Of a stretch of DNA of 64,000 nt, positions 54,516 through 61,757 are shown piece after piece. The position numbers were made by a program, and so were the translations under genes. The notes beneath the pieces were generated by a model. It was not told where the DNA came from. It searched no databases and worked only from the letters and a program-made list of their open reading frames with translations. Location: NCBI GenBank assembly GCA_045565015.1, contig JBJLGD010000003.1, positions 1 to 64,000 on the forward strand, read 5' to 3'. How positions within the stretch are numbered: the stretch's first letter is position 1; each line of letters starts with the position of its first letter. The DNA comes from GCA-2697345 sp045565015. GTDB taxonomy: Bacteria; Pseudomonadota; Alphaproteobacteria; Rhodobacterales; Rhodobacteraceae.

Positions 54516-55732
54516 TACCTAGAACCTTCGGTAGAGTTTGATATATTACGTTTTGCCACAGTTTCTTGCGCAACGTGGCCACGTGCAAAATAGGTAATAA
54601 TCGGCGCTATTATACCATTTCTAGAAAGCCTAAGAGTAATCATTAGTAAGGCTCCAAATACAACTAATCGCCAAATAGTCATATCGACTTCAATACCAAT
54701 TAACGGAATATCAAAACTACTGCGGAGCATTTCTAAAGTGAACTCAATTATTATAGCTCCAATTGCTGCTGCAAAAATATTTTCGATTCCCGCAATAACA
54801 GCCATCGAGACGACCAAGCTCATTTGTAAAATCATTAAATTATTTGGTGATATAATCCCTATGTAGTGAGCAAAAAAAGCACCAGCTGCTGCCGCCATCA
54901 TGGAAGTTATAACAAATAGCATAATTTTGTATCTTGTTGTATTTACACCAAGCGCTGCTGCAGCATCCTGGTCTTCTCGAAGCGCTCGAATAAAAAGCCC
55001 AAACTTAGATTGGGCAAGCCAATATAAAATTCCAAGACATATCAATAGAAGGAAAAACATAACAAAATATGGCGGTATCTTATCTGTCTTATCATAATGT
55101 TTACCAAATAAATTTATACCATTCTCAAAAAGCATTGGAAGCTCTAGTCCAGCTTGACCGCGTGTAATATGTAATTCAGAACTAATTACAGCCCTTAGGA
55201 TTTCAGTAAAACCGAGTGTAAAAAGAGCTAAATATGCCGCGCGAAGTGGCAACACTAATAAGCCAATAAGCAAACCAAACAACCCACCCATAGCTATACC
55301 AAGAATTATACCTAGCCAAACAGGCATTGGCGTCACTTTTACACTTCCATCCCAAATCGTAAGTGCTTCTCTTAAACAATCCTGAACCAGAGTAGATGAT
55401 GTTATCCCAATAGGGTTAACAAAAACTAAATACTGACCTCCGATAGCAAACTCTGTACATATGTTAGTAGCCTCTGGAGACAAGTAGATATAGTGACAGA
55501 AAAGTGCTGTAGTATAAGCGCCAATACCAGTAAAACCCATATGACCAAATGAAAATTGTCCTCCATAACCGGAAAGCATCGACCAGCTGGATGTAAGAAT
55601 TGCATAATAAAACCCTGCGATAATGATATGCATTACATAAGGATAGTTGGAGCCGGTATAAACAAATGGGAAAATAGCAAAAAACAAAATAATCACTATT
55701 CCCATAATTAGAGGTGTCTGTTGTTTTGTCAT
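54515..55732 (-). CDS. livM: LIV-type ABC transporter permease LivM
   Basis: This 405-residue membrane protein has the LivM signature regions GYGGQFSFGHMGFTGIGAYT and GVNTTRYKIMLFVITSMMAAAAGAFFAHYIG (split over two helices). An extra loop of ~50 residues (about 90-140) with two cysteines, between early helices, is longer than in E. coli LivM. It forms the pore with LivH. It overlaps livH by 4 bp. Confidence 0.92.
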   Translation of the reverse strand: MTKQQTPLIMGIVIILFFAIFPFVYTGSNYPYVMHIIIAGFYYAILTSSWSMLSGYGGQFSFGHMGFTGIGAYTTALFCHYIYLSPEATNICTEFAIGGQYLVFVNPIGITSSTLVQDCLREALTIWDGSVKVTPMPVWLGIILGIAMGGLFGLLIGLLVLPLRAAYLALFTLGFTEILRAVISSELHITRGQAGLELPMLFENGINLFGKHYDKTDKIPPYFVMFFLLLICLGILYWLAQSKFGLFIRALREDQDAAAALGVNTTRYKIMLFVITSMMAAAAGAFFAHYIGIISPNNLMILQMSLVVSMAVIAGIENIFAAAIGAIIIEFTLEMLRSSFDIPLIGIEVDMTIWRLVVFGALLMITLRLSRNGIIAPIITYFARGHVAQETVAKRNISNSTEGSR

Positions 55733-57000
55733 CCGAACTTCCCGTGCGCGCCGCCTGAAAACCGTCGACCAAAGAGACCTGTAGGTCTAAGCAGTAATGT
55801 TAAAAGTAAAACAATTCCCCCATAAGCTGGGATATATGAAGCTGCTCTTTGAGGATTCGGAACACAACCAGTACCAGCAGATTCTACTAACCCCACAATG
55901 ATACCACCCACAAATGCTCCAGGAAGAGATCCTAAACCTCCTAATACCACTATGACAAAGGATCGCATCGCTGGTATCGCTCCGACTTGCGGCAACCAAG
56001 AAAATGCTTGAACTAGCAAAGCACCAGCAAGTGCTGCTAGCATTCCACCTAAAGCGAACGCTAACATATTCATTCTATTTGGGTTTATTCCAGCAATTGC
56101 TGCGGCGTCTCGATCTAGACTTACTGCCCTAAGCGCTTTGCCAGTCCAGGTCCGGTTAAGAAAGTATATCATCATTAGTAAAACCATCACACACACTACT
56201 GCAGCTGTGAAACGTGGGTTTGAAATGGAAATAGTATCAAATAACTCCATATTCCCTCTGCTGGTTTTTAATAACCACGGATCCTCTTTAGAAGGCCACC
56301 TAATTCTAGGAAAATCAAAATATCTTTTGGCCTTAACGGGGTTAGATCCGACAGTAGCAGCAATAAAATATTGAAGTGTAAACGCTAATCCAAAAGTCAC
56401 AAGAATTCCATACTCAACTGGTCTCTCTATTCTCCCGTCGTACATCGGAGTCAAAAATACTCTTTCAAAGATAGCCCCTAAAGCGAAGGTAGATATGCAC
56501 GCGAAACCGATACCTACTAAGGGGTTAATTCCAGGAAACCACACTACAGTTACGTAGTAAGCTGCCATCCCACCTATCATGTAAAAGTCGCCATGAGCAA
56601 AGCTTACAACACCTAGTATGGAGTAAATTAGAGTTAGGCCTAGAGCCATAAATCCGTAAAGGATACCCAGTATTATGCCGTTTGAAATCTGAGAAGCAAC
56701 AAAAGAGCCATTTGAAACGCAATGATTAGTTGGGTCTGCAAAAGCGAATGAAATGGCTAATAAAATAAATGCGGCTATCGGTGGAGCTATCATCAAGCCT
56801 TTACTAGCTTGAGGTGTTTTAATCCAAAAGGCAATTAGGCCGAAAGGTCCTGTAGCCGCCCCAATCATAGCTCCCAGATAACCAGCATTCGAAGTATCAA
56901 GATCCTTACGAAGATAAGCTTTTCTGCTCCCTATCGCACCAACAATACCCCAAAAAATCATCCAGAGAACCACACTCCAAAAAATTATTGGAAATTCCAC
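55729..57000 (-). CDS. livH: LIV-type ABC transporter permease LivH with N-terminal extension
   Basis: This 423-residue permease has the LivH core from about residue 105 (SNGIILGILYGFMALGLTLIYSILGVVSFAHGDFYM, over two helices) and ends in a typical LivH C-terminus (GGIVLLLTLLLRPTGLFG). LivH is usually ~300 residues. The first ~105 residues add two to three hydrophobic segments of unknown purpose. An alternative internal start is possible, but the reading frame and its hydrophobic pattern argue that the extension is real. It overlaps livM by 4 bp. Confidence 0.9.
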   Translation of the reverse strand: MEFPIIFWSVVLWMIFWGIVGAIGSRKAYLRKDLDTSNAGYLGAMIGAATGPFGLIAFWIKTPQASKGLMIAPPIAAFILLAISFAFADPTNHCVSNGSFVASQISNGIILGILYGFMALGLTLIYSILGVVSFAHGDFYMIGGMAAYYVTVVWFPGINPLVGIGFACISTFALGAIFERVFLTPMYDGRIERPVEYGILVTFGLAFTLQYFIAATVGSNPVKAKRYFDFPRIRWPSKEDPWLLKTSRGNMELFDTISISNPRFTAAVVCVMVLLMMIYFLNRTWTGKALRAVSLDRDAAAIAGINPNRMNMLAFALGGMLAALAGALLVQAFSWLPQVGAIPAMRSFVIVVLGGLGSLPGAFVGGIIVGLVESAGTGCVPNPQRAASYIPAYGGIVLLLTLLLRPTGLFGRRFSGGAHGKFG

Positions 57001-57043
57001 TTCATTACCCCATTAATCATTTTATTTTTTGTATTAGAATAAA

Positions 57044-57073
57044 TGGCGGCAATAAAATTCTTTATTACCGCCA
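57044..57073 (-). promoter_or_regulatory. Strong hairpin between livK and livH
   Basis: The arms TGGCGGCAATAAA and TTTATTACCGCCA pair at 12 of 13 positions around an ATTC loop. It lies just after the binding-protein gene and before the permease genes. Hairpins here usually stabilise the upstream mRNA or cause partial termination, giving more binding protein than permease. The lack of a long T-run on the minus strand favours stabilisation. Confidence 0.65.
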
Positions 57074-57102
57074 CTATATATTTCTTTTTAACCTACTAGT
57101 TA

Positions 57103-58344
57103 TTAATCAACGTAGATTGCGTCACCTGTTTTGTAAGCGTCCGGCCAAACAATTGCTGAATTCACAGAATCTTCACCTTCGTTTTGATACTGTACCATTG
57201 TCATAGCAGGATCTGGCCATTGGTGCCACCACTCATCTCCTTTACCATCAGCACTTGGATCTTTTCCAGTACCATAAGGAAAATAGATACGACCGAGTGT
57301 GCCTTCATGAGAGATACCTTCAAGTGCTGCAACTATCGCATTACCGTCAGTTGACCCAGCTTCATTCATTGCCTGAACAAGAATAGCTATAGAATCATAA
57401 GCCTCTAGAGCGTAGCTTTCGATAGCTCCTTTTCCAGTTAGGGCCTTGTATTTCTCATTCAGATCAAGAGCTTTTTGGTTCCAAAGGTTAGTTGGAGTAC
57501 CAATTCGTTGTACGAACGCATATTGCCCATCGGGAACATTTTCCCACCAAGCCTTACTCTCAAGAGCAACTTGACCGGCCTGAAACGGTACATCCATAGG
57601 GCCAATTCCTGCATCAGCTGCTTGTTGAGCAAAATTATACCCTGCTTCACCAGTAGCTAGAACAATTACGTAACCAGGATCGAAAGCCTTAATTCTTTCA
57701 ACGATACCTGAGTAGTCTTGCGTTCCAATGTCTACACCAAAGGTTGCAGCCTCTATACCGTTCGCTACAAGACCTTTAGTAGTTTCCTCAGCTGCTGGAA
57801 TACCATAGTCCGTATTCTCTGTGAGTATAGCTACTTTTTTAAGGCCAGGTGTTAATATCGCAAACTTCCAAATTGTTGCTGAAGCCCATGAGCTCAAAGG
57901 TGCGATTCTAAAAATAAATTTCTGTTTATCACCCGTGATTGTATCATTCCAGGTTTCTGCGAAAACAACTGGTATGCCAGCATCATTTGCAACGTCTTTA
58001 GATGCAACCCCTACTGAACTATGGTAACCTCCCCCAACGGCGACAACACCATCTTGAGTGATTAACCTATTCATCATGGCCGACGCCTTTTCAGGTAATC
58101 CTTCTGTATCTGCAATGACTACTTCAATGTCACAACCTAAAGCACCGCCCGCTGCATTTAAATCAGCTTCAGCAATTTTCATTGCATCACGCATAGCTTC
58201 ACCTCCTCCAACAGCTCCAGGAGCTGAAAGTGGTGCCAAACCGCCGATCTTAATTGGGCAATTTGCTGCAAATGTTACAGACGCTACCAATGATGCCGCA
58301 ATAGCAGTTGCGACTCCAAAAATTGATAATTTTGTCTTATTCAT
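57103..58344 (-). CDS. livK: Periplasmic amino-acid-binding protein, LivK/PBP1 type
   Basis: This 413-residue protein has a Sec signal (NKTKLSIFGVATAIAASLVASVTFA) and a type 1 periplasmic-binding fold: CPIKIGGLAPLSAPGAVGGGEAMRDAMKIA (two motif blocks), then VAVGGGYHSSVGVASKDVA. It delivers a ligand to LivHM. The ATG 58344 has TGGAGG upstream; a longer frame adds 14 residues. The ligand cannot be inferred; the cluster points to an amino acid or amine oxidised by the linked flavoenzyme. Confidence 0.92.
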   Translation of the reverse strand: MNKTKLSIFGVATAIAASLVASVTFAANCPIKIGGLAPLSAPGAVGGGEAMRDAMKIAEADLNAAGGALGCDIEVVIADTEGLPEKASAMMNRLITQDGVVAVGGGYHSSVGVASKDVANDAGIPVVFAETWNDTITGDKQKFIFRIAPLSSWASATIWKFAILTPGLKKVAILTENTDYGIPAAEETTKGLVANGIEAATFGVDIGTQDYSGIVERIKAFDPGYVIVLATGEAGYNFAQQAADAGIGPMDVPFQAGQVALESKAWWENVPDGQYAFVQRIGTPTNLWNQKALDLNEKYKALTGKGAIESYALEAYDSIAILVQAMNEAGSTDGNAIVAALEGISHEGTLGRIYFPYGTGKDPSADGKGDEWWHQWPDPAMTMVQYQNEGEDSVNSAIVWPDAYKTGDAIYVD

Positions 58345-58426
58345 ATCTAAACCTCCATATAGCGAACCGTATGATTCGATACACAAACTTTAACATGAAA
58401 AAAATAAATAACTAACATTATGGTAT

Positions 58427-58451
58427 AAAAAAACTTTATTTATTAAATAAA
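58427..58451 (-). terminator. Terminator between the aminotransferase and livK
   Basis: In the minus direction TTTATTTA-A-TAAATAAA forms an 8-bp stem followed by G and seven T (58433-58427). It lies 60 bases after the aminotransferase stop and upstream of livK, so it separates the two transcription units. The stem is AT-only and therefore weak. Confidence 0.5.
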
Positions 58452-58513
58452 ATTACTTTATATATAATATTATTCCAATTAGGCTAAAATAATATCTCAT
58501 ATTATGATACTTA

Positions 58514-59887
58514 TTATATTAATTTTTGTAATCGTAATTCTTTTTCAAACTGTAAAATTGTCAAGCGAAGTAGTTCTACAAGCTCGTCCGCTTCACTTTT
58601 AGAGATTGTCAGAGCAGGGGAAATCATTACCCACTCACCAAACTCTCCGTTAGCAGTTTTCCTTGTGTAGAGCAGCAACCCATTATTAATCCCTATTTCA
58701 ACAAGTCTGTAAACAGCGCGACACTCAATTGGCAACATTCTTTTTGTCTCTTTATCTGCAACTAATTCTGCTGCTAACAACAAGCCCTTGCCCCGAATAT
58801 CTCCTATAACGTAAGTTTCATTAGCCAATTCTTTCAATCTCACCATAAGGTAATGCCCCATTTCAGAAGCATTTACCATAAGATCATTATCAATCATTTC
58901 ATCTATTACAGCCTCTCCAATCGCACAAGAAAGTGGGTTTGCAGCATAAGTGTGTCCATGCTGAAAACCACCAGCGTCAACCACAGCACTTACAATCTCA
59001 TTTGGAGCCATCACAGCTCCAATTGGAGTGTAACCGGCAGCCACACCTTTAGCTAAAGTTACCAAGTCCGGTCGCGCATTTGGCCAATGGTCTGCTGACA
59101 AAAATTTTCCAGTTCGACCTGCTCCAGCCATCACATCGTCATAGATTAACAAAATACCATACTGCGTACAGATTTCTCTTATAGTCTCATAATAATGGTC
59201 CGGAGCGACTAGCCCACCAGAGGATAAACCCCCTACAGTTTCGATAATAAAAGCAAGGACATTTTCTGCTCCCTCCGCCAAGATAACTTCTTCTAGCTTT
59301 TTCGCACACTCTCTAGCATAACTGTTTATGTCATGGTTTTCCGGTAATCGGTAAGAAAATGGGGTAGGAACTTTTGGCATAACCTTCGCTAATGAACCAA
59401 ACATCTTCTCAGCAACTGGATCCCCTGAAACCAAAAATGCTCCAAGGGTTGAACCATGATAACTGGGGTTTCTACCCAAAACCTTTGTCCTCTTATTTTC
59501 ACCCTTTGCAATAGCGTATTGTCGAGCAAGTTTTACTGCTGACTCCGTTGCTTCAGAACCACCCGAAACTATAAACGCCTGATCAAAACCTGGTCCCGAC
59601 AAATTAACTAACTTTTGTGCTAATCGTTTATTAGGAGAATTTTCAAAAACAGCTACACTAGCAAAGCACACCATCTGAGCTTGTTTCGCCATAGCTTCGA
59701 GTACATTTTTGTTACCGTGCCCTAGATTAGTTGTTACTGGACCAGAAGACCCATCCAAGTATTTCTTACCATTTGTATCCCACATGTATATGCCTTGAGC
59801 TCTATCGATTATTGGTAGCGAATTCGTATCTCCACTGTTAAAAACCTGTATGGGTCCTCCAGGCTTTATCAAACTTCCGCTTTTCAT
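58514..59887 (-). CDS. Class III aminotransferase
   Basis: This 457-residue PLP enzyme has YDDVMAGAGRTG (residues 249-260) and the PLP lysine Lys280 in VTLAKGVAAGYTP. The opening GSGPVTTNLGHGNK-like GSSGPVTTNLGHGNK and the closing region are typical of omega-amino acid:pyruvate and related aminotransferases. It lies between the liv operon and the divergent gcv genes. The substrate may be the amine or amino acid taken up by the LIV system. Beta-alanine, GABA or taurine aminotransferase activity cannot be separated by eye. Confidence 0.9.
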   Translation of the reverse strand: MKSGSLIKPGGPIQVFNSGDTNSLPIIDRAQGIYMWDTNGKKYLDGSSGPVTTNLGHGNKNVLEAMAKQAQMVCFASVAVFENSPNKRLAQKLVNLSGPGFDQAFIVSGGSEATESAVKLARQYAIAKGENKRTKVLGRNPSYHGSTLGAFLVSGDPVAEKMFGSLAKVMPKVPTPFSYRLPENHDINSYARECAKKLEEVILAEGAENVLAFIIETVGGLSSGGLVAPDHYYETIREICTQYGILLIYDDVMAGAGRTGKFLSADHWPNARPDLVTLAKGVAAGYTPIGAVMAPNEIVSAVVDAGGFQHGHTYAANPLSCAIGEAVIDEMIDNDLMVNASEMGHYLMVRLKELANETYVIGDIRGKGLLLAAELVADKETKRMLPIECRAVYRLVEIGINNGLLLYTRKTANGEFGEWVMISPALTISKSEADELVELLRLTILQFEKELRLQKLI

Positions 59888-59931
59888 TTTTTTATACCTT
59901 TATGATATTATAATTCTTTTAATAACTAGTT

Positions 59932-59949
59932 AGATTAGCACGCTAATCT
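59932..59949. promoter_or_regulatory. 18-bp perfect inverted repeat, likely operator
   Basis: AGATTAGC-AC-GCTAATCT is a perfect 8+2+8 inverted repeat 45 bases upstream of the class III aminotransferase and 32 bases before the gcv -35. Its symmetry and position in a divergent promoter region suit a dimeric repressor. No T-run follows in either direction. Confidence 0.6.
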
Positions 59950-59980
59950 TAGTCAAAAGTTCTAGGGTGTAAACTAGGGC

Positions 59981-60009
59981 TTGATGAACGGGTACAATTA
60001 TTTTAATAA
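59981..60009 (+). promoter_or_regulatory. Promoter of the gcv operon
   Basis: TTGATG (59981-59986), 17 bases and TAATAA (60004-60009) give a good sigma-70-type promoter with a predicted start near 60016, right before the first glycine aptamer. The fit to the riboswitch start raises confidence. Confidence 0.6.
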
Positions 60010-60020
60010 TAGTGGCGATA

Positions 60021-60171
60021 TGCAGGGAGAACCTGGATTACCAGTGCCGAAGGAGCAACCGCCCCGGAAACTCTCAGGCAAATGGACCTGCATGTAAACA
60101 TAAAATCTGGAGAGAAATGCTTTACAGCATTCACCGAAGGGATAACGATCTCAGGTAAAAGGACAGAGGGG
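60021..60171 (+). ncRNA. Tandem glycine riboswitch
   Basis: Two glycine aptamers follow each other: the first about 60021-60092 (GCAGGGAGAACCTGGA, GTGCCGAAGGAGCAACC, CTCTCAGGCAAATGGACCTGC) and the second about 60104-60171 (CTGGAGAGAAATGC, CACCGAAGGGATAACG, ATCTCAGGTAAAAGGACAGAGG). The CCGAAGG and CTCAGG(C/T)AAA(A/T)GGAC cores are diagnostic. Binding of glycine usually turns on the glycine cleavage genes. A short hairpin TCGAG...CTCGA (60180-60197) follows and may be the expression platform before the gcvT ribosome site. Confidence 0.95.
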
Positions 60172-60238
60172 CATCACTATCGAGTAACTTTTCTCGAGAA
60201 TAAAGATGCTTTTTATGGTTAGGTATGTAGGGGATTTT

Positions 60239-61369
60239 ATGGCCACAATAAAGAGAACTAGTTTGTACGATTATCACATTGAAGCAGGTGCTAAAATGGT
60301 ACCGTTTGCGGGTTATGAGATGCCGGTACAATACAGTCTTGGGGTAATGAAAGAGCACCTTCACACAAGAGCCGCAGCAGGTATGTTTGATGTTAGCCAT
60401 ATGGGGCAAATTCTCTTATACCCAAAATCTGGAATAATCTCTGATGCTGCTCTAGCAATTGAAACCTTAGTTCCAGTAGATATATTATCTCTTGAAAAAG
60501 GTCGTCAGAGATATGCCATGTTTACTAATAATGATGGTGGAATATTGGATGATCTAATGATAGCTAATCGTGGAGACCACCTTTACATTGTGGTTAACGC
60601 AGCATGTAAAGAAAGCGACCTTGGGCATCTAAAAAGTAATCTTGGTGACCAGTTTCAAATTGAATTGATTACTGATCGTTCTCTAATTGCGTTACAAGGA
60701 CCACTTGCAGAAAAAACTCTAGCCGAGCTAAACCCAACAGTACGTAAATTAAAGTTCATGGATAGCACGACGATACAATTGCTAGGTAATGAGTGTTGGG
60801 TTTCTAGATCTGGGTATACAGGTGAGGATGGTTTTGAAATTTCAATACCTAACAGTTCAGTCAATAAAATAGTAAAGCTCCTATGCGACGATGATAATGT
60901 AGAGATGATAGGTCTTGGTGCTCGAGATTCCCTAAGATTAGAAGCGGGGCTTTGTCTCTATGGGCATGACATAGATACAAATACTAGCCCGGTTGAGGGC
61001 AATCTTAATTGGGCAATTCAAAAAGTTAGACGAACCAATGGCGATCGCGCTGGAGGCTTCCCAGGGTCTGAACGTGTCTTAAATGAATTAGAGTTTGGTA
61101 CTTTGAAAAAAAGAGTGGGAATTCTACCCGATGGAAGAGCACCAATGAGAGAAGGGACCATTCTTTATAGCTCAGATAGCCGGGAGCACCCTATAGGGCA
61201 AGTAACCTCTGGCGCTTTTGGTCCATCAATTCAAAAATCAATGTCTATGGGTTATGTTTTGAGAGATTTTAGTAAGTTAGAAACGTTAATTTATGGCGAA
61301 GTTCGTGGTAAACTCATGCCTGCCAAAGTAACATCAATGCCTTTTAAAAAACCAAACTACAAAAGATAA
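60239..61369 (+). CDS. gcvT: Glycine cleavage system T protein (aminomethyltransferase)
   Basis: This 376-residue protein has LYDYHIEAGAKMVPFAGYEMPVQY, GMFDVSHMGQ and SRSGYTGEDGFEI, the usual GcvT blocks, and LEAGLCLYGHDID. It takes the aminomethyl group from lipoyl-GcvH and passes the one-carbon unit to tetrahydrofolate, releasing ammonia. I start at ATG 60239 (MATIKRTSLYDYH) with GTAGGGG upstream; an earlier ATG adds 11 residues inside the leader. gcvH follows after 18 bp. Confidence 0.96.
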   Translation: MATIKRTSLYDYHIEAGAKMVPFAGYEMPVQYSLGVMKEHLHTRAAAGMFDVSHMGQILLYPKSGIISDAALAIETLVPVDILSLEKGRQRYAMFTNNDGGILDDLMIANRGDHLYIVVNAACKESDLGHLKSNLGDQFQIELITDRSLIALQGPLAEKTLAELNPTVRKLKFMDSTTIQLLGNECWVSRSGYTGEDGFEISIPNSSVNKIVKLLCDDDNVEMIGLGARDSLRLEAGLCLYGHDIDTNTSPVEGNLNWAIQKVRRTNGDRAGGFPGSERVLNELEFGTLKKRVGILPDGRAPMREGTILYSSDSREHPIGQVTSGAFGPSIQKSMSMGYVLRDFSKLETLIYGEVRGKLMPAKVTSMPFKKPNYKR

Positions 61370-61387
61370 TAAATTAGGAGAAAAGTA

Positions 61388-61747
61388 ATGAAGTATACAG
61401 AAGAGCATGAATGGCTTTTAGTAGAAGATGATTTAGTTGTCGTTGGTATTACTAATCACGCCTCGACCGAATTAGGTGATATAGTTTTTGTAGAATTACC
61501 CGAGGTTGGAACATCTGTAACAAAAGATGACGAAATAGTTGTCATAGAAAGTGTTAAGGCCGCATCAGATATTCTAGCACCATTGGATGGTGAAATAATA
61601 GAAATAAATGAGGTCCTTAACGATGAGCCAAGCAAGGTGAACGAGGATCCTACCGGTGCTGGTTGGATGTTTAAAATGAAAATAGAAAATTTATCTGACC
61701 TAGAGGATTTTATGTCAGAAGCAGAATATAACCAATTTATTAGCTGA
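61388..61747 (+). CDS. gcvH: Glycine cleavage system H protein
   Basis: This 119-residue lipoyl-carrier protein has the lipoylated lysine in VIESVKAASDILAP and the opening YTEEHEWL. It shuttles the aminomethyl group from GcvP to GcvT. An AGGAG ribosome site lies 6-7 bases before the ATG. It sits between gcvT and gcvP as in most operons of this type. Confidence 0.97.
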   Translation: MKYTEEHEWLLVEDDLVVVGITNHASTELGDIVFVELPEVGTSVTKDDEIVVIESVKAASDILAPLDGEIIEINEVLNDEPSKVNEDPTGAGWMFKMKIENLSDLEDFMSEAEYNQFIS

Positions 61748-61757
61748 GGACAGAATT

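Noticed and set aside
58058..58393. 111-residue plus-strand frame opposite livK
   Set aside because: Antisense to the signal peptide and N-domain of the binding protein; no supporting start signals.
60131..60409. Minus-strand frame opposite the glycine riboswitch and gcvT start
   Set aside because: It is explained by the riboswitch and gcvT on the plus strand.
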